64,000 bases of DNA from Eretmocerus hayati (Eukaryota > Arthropoda > Insecta > Hymenoptera > Aphelinidae): contig CM056743.1 of assembly GCA_029851415.1 (NCBI GenBank), positions 70,152,186-70,216,185 of the forward strand, read 5' to 3'. This document shows positions 43,891-53,616 of this stretch, piece after piece. How positions within the stretch are numbered: the first letter of the stretch is position 1; every line of letters starts with the position of its first letter. The translations under genes and the position numbers were made by a program. The notes beneath the pieces were generated by a model. It was not told the origin of the DNA. It did no database searches and saw only the letters and a program-made list of their open reading frames with translations.

Positions 43891-44744
43891 AAATTTTTTT
43901 TCTCTTTCCAATGCAGCTATTACTATTGAGAAACCGTCAGTGATCGGTACATTTATTCTCGTTTTTCTTAAAAATCCGAAATCTTTCATCAAAATTTCTA
44001 AGTCCTTTGCGATTATTTCATCTTTGTTAATAATTCATCTTCTGTGAACTTGAGCTAACATTTTTGACAGATCAGTTGGAATACAGTTCACTCAATCGCA
44101 GGAATTTGTTTAAAACGTCAATTGCTCTCCAACTAGGAATATAATTGTTCTCTAATCAATGGGACATTATAATGTTTACGTCTAACAGTCTGGTTGACTC
44201 TCTAATAATCCTCCTGAATCATTCTTTTTAGTATTACCTTGTTATTCCATCGATGGCTAGTGATTTTATGTAATTTTTTCGGGTGCGTCGTATAGAATAA
44301 GAGAAGATGGAAAACACGTTTTCCAGATCGCAAGATTCATCCCTTCGAAAGGATGAATTTTTGCACGCTATTGAATTTTTAAATTCCTTGATAAATCCGG
44401 GTTTCGGATTCTTCGACCTCTTCTCCGCCAGTGTAAGGCCTGATCGGAAATGTATCTGAAACATCCTTCGACGTGACAAAAATCTGAATTTCACGGAGAA
44501 AATACTTTGAAGTTTGAAAAATGTCAACATGATCTCGAAAAAATTACTTCTTTGCAAAAAACTTATTTTCCAGCCCATAGGCAATATTTTATTCAGAATC
44601 GGACATTGCTTTTGCAGAATACTGATTTCAAATGACTTTGAAATTTCATGGGAGGTTGTGGATTTTTAAGAAAAACAAAAATAAAAGTACCAACCACTGA
44701 CGGTTTCTCAATAGTAATGGCTGCATTGGAAAAAAAAAAAAAAT

Positions 44745-44824
44745 TAACCCGCCCGGGATTTGAACCCTGGGATCATAGCGTGCAAAAGTGACTCGAGTAC
44801 GCTAACCCCTTGGCCACGCACGCA
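44745..44824 (-). other. tRNA-like sequence in right arm of long-TIR element
   Basis: This is the inverted counterpart of 43812-43890. It has box-A-like GTGGCCAAGGGGTTAGCG, closer to the tRNA consensus than the left copy, and box-B-like GGGTTCAAATCCC, followed by AATTTTTTTTTT. Differences between the copies cluster at box A. Confidence 0.5.
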
Positions 44825-46495
44825 TCTACTTCAAAGTATCACAAAACTGCTTCTTAGCTTCTTGGCCCCATTTGGGGCTTATGATTAGCGTGAGTTTGGC
44901 GATGCTCACAGATTAGCATAAGTACCCCCGCATTGATCAGCAGATGGTTCTACTATCGATTCAACCGGGGCTCGTCATAATATCGCGTGAGAGCAAGGTT
45001 ACGTGAAAACCGTATCAACGTCGGTCGAAGCTGCACAGACAGCAGCAGACGATTTCCTCTCCCGCGCGCACGCACCCGGCTTGGACTCGAATGACAAGAA
45101 GAGACGCGTGGTGGTGATGAAACAAAACTTTACGGCTTCACTAGTAAAGCTTCCCCCACCACGGGAGTTGGAGGACCTGTGTATACGACCGTGCTAACGA
45201 GGGTTATCTCATCCCATTCCTTCCGGCTATATCTATCAATTATCACCCCCACAACACATAACGAATATGCTGATTCTTTCTTAACTACTTGGTCAATGTG
45301 TTCATGAGTGTGGAAGAAAGGGTGAGTTGTATTCCCCTAGTGGAAACTGATAAGACTCTCACATTAATTGAAAATTGGAGGGATCGGTGGTATCACTAAG
45401 TGACAAAATTTTAGGGTCGGAATGTCTGACCGATGAGACAATCACTTACTTGTAGATTTTTTGACGTAAAAGGCGAATCCGCAGTCAACTCGCACCTGCA
45501 CGTCAAAATTTTCTGGTCGAATAAAAAATTGGTTTCACGGGGTTTTCTTGACCTGCACCGAATTCTCGATATGAAACCTCAAAATGGAGCATGGGATCGT
45601 GTTTAGATGGTTTTTTCGCGTTGCAATACATATTCGGATATTTCGCGCAAGCGCCAAGAATTTCCTGTCGAGTAATCTTTGAGCAATGAAGATTTTCGCA
45701 AAGAACGAGTACTCGTTCATCTTCTGGGGGCCAAGAACAATCGAAAACACCTGATTTCGTGTGAGTCCTTGCCGCCGAGAGATCACGAGAGATATCATCA
45801 CTTGCGCAAGGTATCCAAATGTATTAACACAGAAATACCGTCTAAACACGATCCCGTGCTCCATTTTATGCTATAACGTCAGGTATATACACAAAAATTG
45901 AACTCGAGGTAGAACCCAAAGTCACCATCGTATTTCTCGTTGGAAATGCGTGAAATTTGCTTATCCGTCACAATAGTGAATTTTGCAACCCAGTCGAGTT
46001 AGAGGGTGATTCCCGGCTAAAACGTGACCTGAACGGCATTTAAGCTGGCGGCGACCTCCGGAGATAGTTTTGAAAATTCCAAAAGTACATAAATCGACGT
46101 AAAATTGTACGCTCTTCCCAATGCCGAAACCAGAATTATGATACACCCTCGATAAACTTGGAAAAACCCTGGTTTAACCTCAAAAATTGACACCTAGGTC
46201 AAATCCAAGGTCACCATCGGATCTCTCATTGAAAATGCGTGAAATTTGCTTTTCCATTGCAATAGTGAAATTTTGCAATCCAGACAAGTTATACAGTGAT
46301 TTATCTCAGGGTTTCGAAAATTCCGTCATTATCGACCTCCACCTTGTAACACGTATCCAGGAGGCATCTCGAGGGAAACGGATTCATATTTTACACGTTC
46401 TCACCTACAATTTCCGCTATGATGAGTCCCCGTTAGCCCCTTTTTTCGATGTACGGTAATGAAAGCCCATCAAACACCAGATTTCATAATCTGTG

Positions 46496-46718
46496 CACCG
46501 GAGAGCGGCCCAGAGAAGTATCCGTGCTTACCGCACCGTGTCAGAGATGCGGCTTACGTATTGGCAAATACACCGCCCATCCACTCGCTCGTTGCGGAGC
46601 GAGTGAGGATCTGGGATCGCCAGAAAATGATCGGAGCCGAACGAGTACTCACTCCGACGATGAAGGAGATCATCCGCGACAACGAAAAGGAGACCACCCT
46701 CGAACAGTGGCAAACTGA
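46496..46718 (+). pseudogene. LINE H ORF2 piece 3
   Basis: This continues the LINE H reading from the CCGGAGAGCGGCC stretch to EQWQT. It reads RAAQRSIRAYRTVS and then, after a 1-2 base loss near 46547, RDAAYVLANTPPIHSLVAER. It ends at TGA, the 3-bp TSD of element 3. Confidence 0.85.
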
Positions 46719-47056
46719 CATAGGGGGACCACGGGGTCCGGGTCGTCAATCATCCCCAAAATTTTTTCACAGTTTGGTACCATCTAGAATATGAAGAATT
46801 CCGAGTAACTCCGTCAAATGGGCCTCCTGTCCAGAGCTACAAGCGAAAACGTTAGCATTGCGAGTATATCTATATATGAGTAGTTTAGAGATAACTAATG
46901 CACATCGTGTCATCGACTAGCAATCAAGTAAAATGAGCAAATAGGCTCGGCTTAGCACTGAAATCAGGTGTATTTTATTGAAACAGATATGTTTGAACAG
47001 TTACTAGTGTCATTATAGACTTGTAGTCGTTTCCAGCACGTGATATGACCCCAAAA

Positions 47057-49346
47057 TGTCTTTACCGTGATTTGTCATAAGCGTAACTCACGCGCTTTGA
47101 GTGCATAATCTATCACAATAACTATCAAATACGTTTCCCAGACGAATTAGATATACAAGTTAAGGTGTCAAAGAATCATTTTCCGTGCTGCCCGAGTGCC
47201 CAATACCTTCTCCATTGATACGCACGCCTCATACATTTTGTCATAGGGTTTTGCAAATTTTTCGAATGTATATGAATATTCCATTGACACTCTAGCTAAT
47301 CGTCCCAAGCAACTTTGTACCGGTGGTGATTTGATCGGAATTCGCCACAGAACAAAACCACGCCAGCCGCGTATTGATCTATTTCATAATCAGCTCGTGG
47401 TGCACCGATATTTCTCGATTTTTTCGTTGCAAAATGAGAAGTGTCTTTACCGTGGCCACATGTCTCTCGCGCCCCATACAATATTGAGGCCCACAATTTT
47501 TTTTACACGTACATCCCATCAAAAAAAGATGCCATGTATTCGGACAAAGCGATTCTTGACATACAGCGCTCGCAAGATCAATTTTCGAGCAAAATGTCTT
47601 TACCGTGACTGTCTTTACCGTGACCACTTTTTCGTCAACTTTACAAACGAATGCGTTTTGAAGCGGATCAGGCTCAGCTAAACACTCGAATTTTACTGAA
47701 ATGTTGAAAGATGTTGACTGAATAGATATTCAAATGTATCCGTGTGAATGTGCATGTATCAGTGACCTTGGGAGGGCAGTAGTGAGTTCGCTGTGCTGTC
47801 ATAGGTATGGGTAGATCTGCAGCGTGGATACGGTATTCGCGATCTGCGAGCTCCTCTGGACTGACTAATATATAGGTGCGAGTATCTGTATAGTTTGTGA
47901 GTATTCGAGAGTTCTTCAAAATACTCGATGATCGACGTCTATATATATTACCTGTGCAGCAGTGTTATACATAGTCCCTCCAGAAGAGAGAAACAGCGCA
48001 ATAGACGTTGCTCAGCAAAAATATTGAGTCAAATGGAGAAAGAAGCCCTGGAGAATCCAAAGCGAATATACAAATGTGATTCGTGTCTATCTATCACAAG
48101 TGTACGTTACTTGGAAAGATTTGAACAAAAGTTTTTGAGTTTCATCGACCAATACGCAAATCGTACAAGCAGATTGCGCGCGCGGGTGTTTGTGGCAGTA
48201 TAGATACTATGCGACTCCTGCGGATCGGGATTCCCAGAATAGTCAGTATATAGGGAGTAAGACGAATTCAAATATTCATTGTTTGTAAACAATCATTTCG
48301 ATCCAAGTCTAGGGAATTTGTTCTCAAATCACATCAAGTGTCTCGAATCTGCCTCTCCCTTCGACGATCCGGAGTGGATTCCGATCTGCGAAATTCCTAG
48401 CCCTATCATACGTAACAGTCGACCGTATACCATTGCGTGATTCAATCTTCAACAATACCTGTTTTTCAATCAAAATCCCTAAGTTCTTTCATCACACAGG
48501 CTGAATTTCCGAGAATACTTTCAAAAGAAGAAAGGTAAAAGTCCGAAAATGGACGATATAACGATGATTTTGGTCTCGTGCAAGAATCAAGGAAAATTTT
48601 CAGAAAACGAGAAAATAGACTGCAGTCTCATGATCTAACCCTTGTAACGTGGAGTCAAACCGCAAGTTGAACATATTTTTGAGTATAATATGTATTGCAA
48701 ACGTCTTTGCACATAAATTCGACCATTCAATTATGTTTTACGGATATCGGCTCCTATTCTCAGATTGTACGTTTTAGAGCAATCTGATCCATTGTGGGGG
48801 ATACTCCGTTTCAGGAAGTGTTGTTCAGATGTCAAATTAGTCTCAGACTTTACAAGATTGGCTCCTCTTTACCGTTTTGATTACCGTATCTGAATCTCGA
48901 GTAAAATATTCCCGGTACAGTTGATGAAACTAATACAAAAATTGCCTCGAATCACCATTTGAATTGTTCGTTCTCTGGTTTATAATTATTTGGCGCGGCT
49001 CGTGGGGCCCTCGTCCATCGTTTTGTTACTTCTCTGAGTGTATTATTCAGTTTTTGAATGAAAAATTATTCTATAAACGTTGAGGACTTCGACATGTATA
49101 GAACAAGCGCAGTTGAGAATCAACATTAGAGCAATTTCTTCATACATGATCTTGGATCACTAGCTATTTGTGAAGTGTAAGAGAATATTAAAGTTCTAAA
49201 ACTATGGAAATGCATGATTCACATCAGGGCTATATTATATTTCTTTCAAACATACTGGATGGCTGATATAAAAAAGCGTTACCGAGTCCACAATCGTCGA
49301 AACGCGAGTCGATGTCTCTACCGTGACAAGGCTGTCTTTACCGTGA
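47057..49346 (+). repeat. Six copies of TGTCTTTACCGTGA in element 3
   Basis: The motif occurs at 47057, 47442, 47595, 47610, 49313 (with one change, TCTCTA) and 49333, all on the plus strand. Four copies lie 340-900 bp from the left end and two about 360 bp from the right end; none lies in the centre. Subterminal motif clusters are typical transposase-binding sites. Confidence 0.75.
47680..49210. other. Centre of element 3, no recognisable gene
   Basis: AT-rich DNA with short ORFs (longest 91 codons, 47928-48203, plus), no domain recognised. Confidence 0.5.
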
Positions 49347-49699
49347 CACGTAGAATCGAAATATTCAACATAACTTTGACCCACGTAGAAAAAAATTTGT
49401 GCCCGATAGGGTATGTTTTCTGGATGATATGTAGACCAGAAATGATCATCGCGGGACCAGTTTGGAACGATTTTTTTTCGCGCCGTTTTAGAGACCGAAA
49501 TACATTAGTTATCTCGAAATTACTCATATGTCACTCTTTAACATGGGCGTATATGGGCAATGTGAATCTCGGTGGCTGTATTTTCGGACAGGGGCCTCAT
49601 TTGACGGACTAACTCTGGGTTCTCCATATTCTAGGTGGTAGGAGACTGTGAAAAAAGTTTGGTGAGTTTTGGTATCCCGGACCCCGTGGTCGCCTCTTG

Positions 49700-50120
49700 T
49701 GAGTGGGATCCGCCATTTGCGAATGGCAGATGGACGCACCGGTTGATCCGTGACGTAGCCAAGTGGGCGGAACGTCCTCACGGAGAGATGGACTACTAGA
49801 CGACTCAGGCACTGAGCGACCATGGTTGCTTCGGTTCCTATTCAACCAGGTTCAAGAAGAGGACGACCCCAGCATGCCAGTCATGCGGGGACGACTTGGT
49901 ACACTGAGCATGCCCTGTTCACGCGCAGTGACACCCGGAGAGAGCGCGTCGAGCTGGATGAATGGCTGGGTGCTCAACTAACACCTGAGATTCTCGTCCC
50001 GCACTTGCTCCGCAACCAGGAGACAGGGGATAGAGTCACCGGATGCATCAAGCTGATGATGACTCGTAAGGAGGAGAAAGAGACGGAAATGAGGCGCCTC
50101 GAAGCAGATGAAATACAGTG
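49700..50120 (+). pseudogene. LINE H ORF2 piece 4: C-terminal zinc finger
   Basis: It resumes at EWDPPFANGRWTHRLIRDVAKWAERPHGEMDY, then shows TAG in place of Trp, and a frameshift in the finger (CQSCGDD...). Its DVAKWAER has TGG where G1 and G2 have TAG. It ends with RKEEKETEMRRLEADEIQ and a stop at 50119-50121. Confidence 0.82.
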
Positions 50121-50406
50121 AGGAAGAGGCGAGGAAGGAGAAAGAAGAGGGAAAAGAGAAGATCGAAGAAAGAAGACTGAAAAGCAGGGAAACGACCAAG
50201 GAAGGGAGGGTTTCAATCGGAAAGGGTGGCCGTATCGATGCAGATCCCAGCCCGGTACAGTGTTTCGGGGGGGGGGGGTGATGGACAAGCCGTATTAACC
50301 GAGACCTCACCAACCTAGAGAAGCAGAAGGGTTGCTTCCCGGTAGAACGTCGCATCGTTGCACGCCCATCAACCACCTAAAAAAGAGTGAGAGAGGAAGA
50401 GGGGGC

Positions 50407-50639
50407 GGTAGGTTCAGTAGAATAGAAAGAGTTGGGCACCTTTCTCACGCCTTGAGGAACGAGCCACTTCAGCCCGGCGCCACTGAGGAATGACGATGAA
50501 TTTTTGTATAGGAACAATATGGCTTCCTGTGTAGCTCTTGACAGTGGAAGGATTTGCAATTTCTCGCAGTTTGACCTTCATTTGGTCAGTGATTATGGTT
50601 TGAAAGCTCTGTTTCAACAAAAGCTTTTTGGGCTTTGGG
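50407..50639. other. Spacer between LINE H and segment S copy 2
   Basis: No recognisable feature. Confidence 0.5.
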
Positions 50640-51158
50640 ATAATTCTATATTCGATTGGCACGTTCAACTATATAGAAAAGTCAGATTCGGGGCTGGTAA
50701 CAATGTCCCGGAGTGAGAAGAGAGGATTTCAAGAAATTTTGCATATTACAATCTTTGGGGAAGAAAGCTTTTTGTGTTAAAAAATGACTCGACTTTGAGC
50801 ATGATTCTCTCAACTTTGTGAAGAAGTCGATTCCTGGGCTAGTGAAAGTGTCTTAGAGTGGAAAAGAGGATTTCAAAAAATTTTGCGAATGACACTTCTT
50901 GAGAAAAAAACGTTCTGGTCTTCCGCACCGTCCACTAAGATTTGATCACGCGAGGCCCGCTTGACCATTGATTTTTCTGGGGCTTACGTCCGATTTGTGA
51001 ATGAGCGTCGGCTATATTCTGGTCATCCGCTGTGCAGAAGCTGTCGATATGCGTGGATTCGGTGTGTACGTGTAGGAGAGCGGGGGGCACGCGTGATGCT
51101 TTTGGTATTGTTTTGAGAGTATGGACCTCTCTCAGCGTGTATTGCCTTTCTGGGGGTT
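50640..51158. repeat. Duplicated segment S, copy 2
   Basis: This is the paralogue of 17134-18483 in the same orientation. It lacks the SINE-like insertion: the site near 50755 reads ...ACAATCTTTGGGGAAGAAAGC... without interruption. It has one fewer internal ~140-bp unit. It ends with GCGTGTATTGCCTTTCTGG and a GA tract, as copy 1 does. Confidence 0.8.
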
Positions 51159-51170
51159 GAGAGAGAGAGA
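51159..51170. repeat. (GA)n at LINE L 3' tail
   Basis: A short GA tract grading into the GATA-type tail of LINE L. Confidence 0.85.
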
Positions 51171-52112
51171 GATAGATAGATGGATAGATGTCCTTTATTC
51201 GTCCGAAGACAAAAATATCATTACATACGCTTACATATGTCCGTTACAGTATAATAACACGTATAAGAAATGAATAAGATATATGTACACAAAATAATAA
51301 TAAATTCAGTCGATTACTGGTTTGGTCAAGGACAATAAGTATCACAATTTGTGACTAGTCGAGGTGTATACTCAAAAACTATTCAAACACTCATGAGTCT
51401 GGATATAAATTGATGAAGAAAAGGGGGCAAGGGTTCGCACTAATATCACAGATATAGATCACTCACTGGATTACTAAGGTCACATGTAAAAGTACTAAGC
51501 TAAAAGAAGGACCCTTCCCATTACAGATTAAAAGAATGCCTCTTCTCCACATTTATCTTCTGCGGAGACTGGGTTAGTAAAAAATCTTCCAGAGATTCTT
51601 CGGAGAGTGATGTTTTCCCCAGATGCCGAAAGCTCGGAGGGAGATAGTTCCACAAATGAGCACATTGAACCTGGAACGATCTTTTTCCGTCGTTGTATCC
51701 GTTGACGCTGTTCGTCCGTGGCGTCGAGGTACACGACTGTGCAATAATCTGAATGCGGTTGAACTAATGACTCGACTAGGCGAATTCGGAGAGGTCTGGC
51801 GATACACGCCCTAAAAAACCGCAATCCGTAAAGGGCTCTGTTCACTTTCTTAGTTACTTGGTCGATGTGCGGCTTCCACGTCAGTTCACTATCAAGTGTA
51901 ACACCAAGACTCACGACCGTATCGCTGGACGGAATGAACTTTCCTTCCTGTATCTCAACCCCTGGCAAGTCCATCCTTCTCAGAACTTTGATGTTCCTCT
52001 CAGAGCTGGAGAAGATTGCCTTGGTCTTGCCAGCGTCGAGACGCAGGCCGGAACTCCTGGCCCATTCAGCAATTAGTCGTCCTACTTCTCCCAGCCGAGT
52101 GATGCCTTCTCC
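51171..52112 (-). mobile_element. LINE L, 5'-truncated family-A LINE with internal deletion
   Basis: The tail of TATC units at 51171-51190 is followed by the family-A 3' UTR and ORF2 C-terminus. Compared with LINE E, about 255 bp of ORF2 are missing at 51690. The 5' end breaks off at GEGITRLGEVGRL, exactly at a GA tract. Confidence 0.88.
51528..52112 (-). pseudogene. LINE L ORF2 remnant
   Basis: Sense order is GITRLGEVGRLIAEWARSSG, KTKAIF, VSLGVTLDSELTWKPHIDQV, LVQPHSDYCTVVYLDATDEQ. The frame is then lost at the internal deletion (after QRIQR). No catalytic RT box remains. Confidence 0.88.
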
Positions 52113-52135
52113 AGAGAGAGAGAGAGAGAGAGAGA
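52113..52135. repeat. (GA)n between LINE L and LINE M
   Basis: A 23-bp GA tract marking the L truncation point and the M tail. Confidence 0.93.
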
Positions 52136-53289
52136 TTGATTGATTGATTCCCTTTATTCGCCTGGTGGCAAGAGTAAAAATACAATTAAATGAGATACAT
52201 ATAACGGTCATAATCAACATATAAGTATTATACAATTTGTCACTTTGGTCAAGGAAATTTCATTTATCACAGGAAGTGACTAGTCATTGAAAAGGCATCG
52301 AGAGATGCACACGAGTCAAAATGAATTAAGTAATTGATCGAAGTACATCAGTACATATAAAAAGACAGACATGGGCCCGGAAACTATCACAGATTTAAGA
52401 ATTATGTGACAGGTAAGCCACGTAAAACTCGACTAAAACTAGAGAAAGACTAATTGAAAAGAGCCCAAGCCTATCAGAGATTGAAGTACTATTTCTGGTC
52501 CACTTTAATCCTCCGGGAGGGTTGCGACAAGAGAAATTCTTTTAGAGCGTCTTTAAAAAGTGAAATTTTTTGAATTTGCCGAAAGCCCAAAGGGAGAAAG
52601 TTCCACAAGTGAGCACATTGAACCTGGAAAGATCTTCTACCATATTCAAGTCTCATATTGGGAACTTTGAGTGTCCGCTCTCCTGCACCACCAAGTGCGG
52701 GGCGTTCAGATTGGTACCTGGTAAACATCGCAGCTAGGTAGCCAGGTTCTCCTAAGTGCATGATCTTATGCATCAAGAGAGCTGCGAAGTACATTCGCCG
52801 CGAATCAGTACGTAACCAGACCAAACGCTCCCTAAACGGGGTGATATGCTCGTCTCTCTTAAGATCAAAAATATATCTCCTACATGAATTGCTTAGTCTC
52901 TGTACCCGTTGCCGCTGTTCGTCCGTGGCGTCGAGGTACACGACCGCGCAATAATCTAGGTGCGGTTGAACCAATGACTCGACTAGGCGAATTCGGAGAG
53001 GTCTCGTGATACATGCCCTAAGAAACCGCAGACCGTATAGGGCTCTGTTGACGTTTTTAGTTACTTGGTCAATGTGCGGTTTCCATGTCAATTCACTGTC
53101 AAGTGTAACACCAAGACTCACGACCGTATCACTGAACGGGATGAACTTTCCTTCCTGTATCTCAACCCCTGGCAAGTCCATTCTCTTCGGATCTTTGATA
53201 TTTCTCTCCGAACTGAAGTAGATTGCCTTGGTCTTGCCAGCGTTGAGACACAGGCCGGAACTCCTGGCCCACTCGGTAACTGGTCGTCC

Positions 53290-53290
<1 letters not shown>
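52136..53290 (-). mobile_element. LINE M, 5'-truncated family-A LINE
   Basis: The tail of CAAT units (52136-52150) is followed by a complete family-A 3' UTR. The 5' end is cut after the RT catalytic region, at GRPVTEWARSSG, exactly at a GA tract. Confidence 0.9.
52489..53290 (-). pseudogene. LINE M ORF2 C-terminal fragment
   Basis: The frame is open from the truncation point to the normal stop at 52489. It includes LDSELTWKPHIDQVTKNVNR, LDYCAVVYLDATDEQRQRV and WNFLPLGFRQIQK. It carries no catalytic motif. The apparent N-terminal serine-leucine repeat of the longer ORF is only translated GA tract. Confidence 0.9.

Positions 53291-53367
<77 letters not shown>
53291..53367. repeat. (GA)n between LINE M and LINE D
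   Basis: A pure GA tract of about 77 bp. Confidence 0.97.
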
Positions 53368-53370
<3 letters not shown>

Positions 53371-53616
53371 ATTGATTGGTTTATTCAGCCCGGGGACAAT
53401 GGGTCCCATGGGGCATAAAGCAATTTACATAAGTTGTTACAATAAAATTTCTCAAGGTTATAAATTCATATAAATATGTATAAAACTTTGGAACGAGTAT
53501 GCTTGTAAATAGGTAGATATATTAACTCGGTACACAGTAGCATGTTACATAAATTTTAAAGAACAGCACAAAGAACGTACATTAAATTAAATTATATTAA
53601 ATTATATTAAATTACT

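Larger units (their letters stand above)
42543..45193. mobile_element. Long-TIR element (2.65 kb) inside element 2
   Basis: The left end CACGGTCGTATA and the inverted right end CACGGTCGTATACACAGG define the TIRs. After removal of the nested Harbinger-like element, the arms (about 43429-43965 and 44683-45193) match over more than 500 bp with scattered differences. CTCACGAG on the left and CTAACGAG on the right form an 8-bp TSD with one mismatch. An 8-bp TSD fits hAT- or P-type elements, but no transposase is recognisable; the 117-codon ORF at 44584-44234 (minus) has no known motif. Each arm contains a tRNA-like sequence. Confidence 0.75.
41493..46495. mobile_element. Nested TIR element 2 (5.0 kb) in LINE H, long imperfect TIRs
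   Basis: The ends read CACAGACCATGG (left) and, inverted, CACAGATTATGA (right). The flanking CACCG at 41488-41492 and 46496-46500 is a 5-bp TSD. The left arm (41493 to about 42260) and the inverted right arm (about 45885 to 46495) match over roughly 600 bp. They share GGTGTTTGATGGGC, CATCGAAAAAAGGG and AGCGGAAATTGTAGGTGAGA. A 5-bp TSD with CACAG ends recalls Transib-type elements, but no transposase is visible, so the superfamily stays open. The element carries a 2.65-kb element inside. Confidence 0.78.
46719..49699. mobile_element. Nested TIR element 3 (2.98 kb) in LINE H
   Basis: The left end is CATAGGGGGACCACGGGGTC and the inverted right end is CAAGAGGCGACCACGGGGTC. Similarity continues for about 120 bp through TTTTTTCACAGT, CTAGAATATG and CCTGTCC blocks. 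TGA is duplicated at 46716-46718 and 49700-49702. The element shares its TIRs with the 329-bp MITE at 14168-14496. No ORF with a recognisable transposase motif was found; ORFs at 47331-47681, 47928-48203 and 49214-49612 are unassigned. CA ends with a 3-bp TSD recall CACTA-type elements, which is only a suggestion. Confidence 0.8.
35305..50384 (+). mobile_element. LINE H, R1-like copy broken by three nested TIR elements
   Basis: LINE H is contained in four pieces: 35305-36788, 41146-41492, 46496-46718 and 49700-50384. The order and spacing of coding sequence match G1 and G3. The intervening blocks of 4.4, 5.0 and 3.0 kb are each bounded by TIRs and TSD-like repeats. H starts within ORF2 (SWEVLDTETLSDHRHIRF) after a GA tract and ends with CATCAACCACCTAAAAAA, followed by a short GA-rich run (50385-50406). 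Its 3' UTR is 50121-50377. It is the oldest layer of this nest. Confidence 0.88.

Noticed and set aside
43812..44824. Functional tRNA genes
   Set aside because: Box A and box B are present, but the acceptor and anticodon stems do not pair convincingly by eye and both copies lie in transposon arms. They are listed as tRNA-like sequences only.
41493..46495. Assignment of element 2 to the Transib superfamily
   Set aside because: The 5-bp TSD and CACAG ends fit only loosely, and no transposase is visible. Left unassigned.
52489..53409. LINE M ORF with an N-terminal serine-leucine repeat; similar Arg-Glu repeats at 58048-58542
   Set aside because: Both are translations of the (GA)n tract fused by chance to neighbouring frames.
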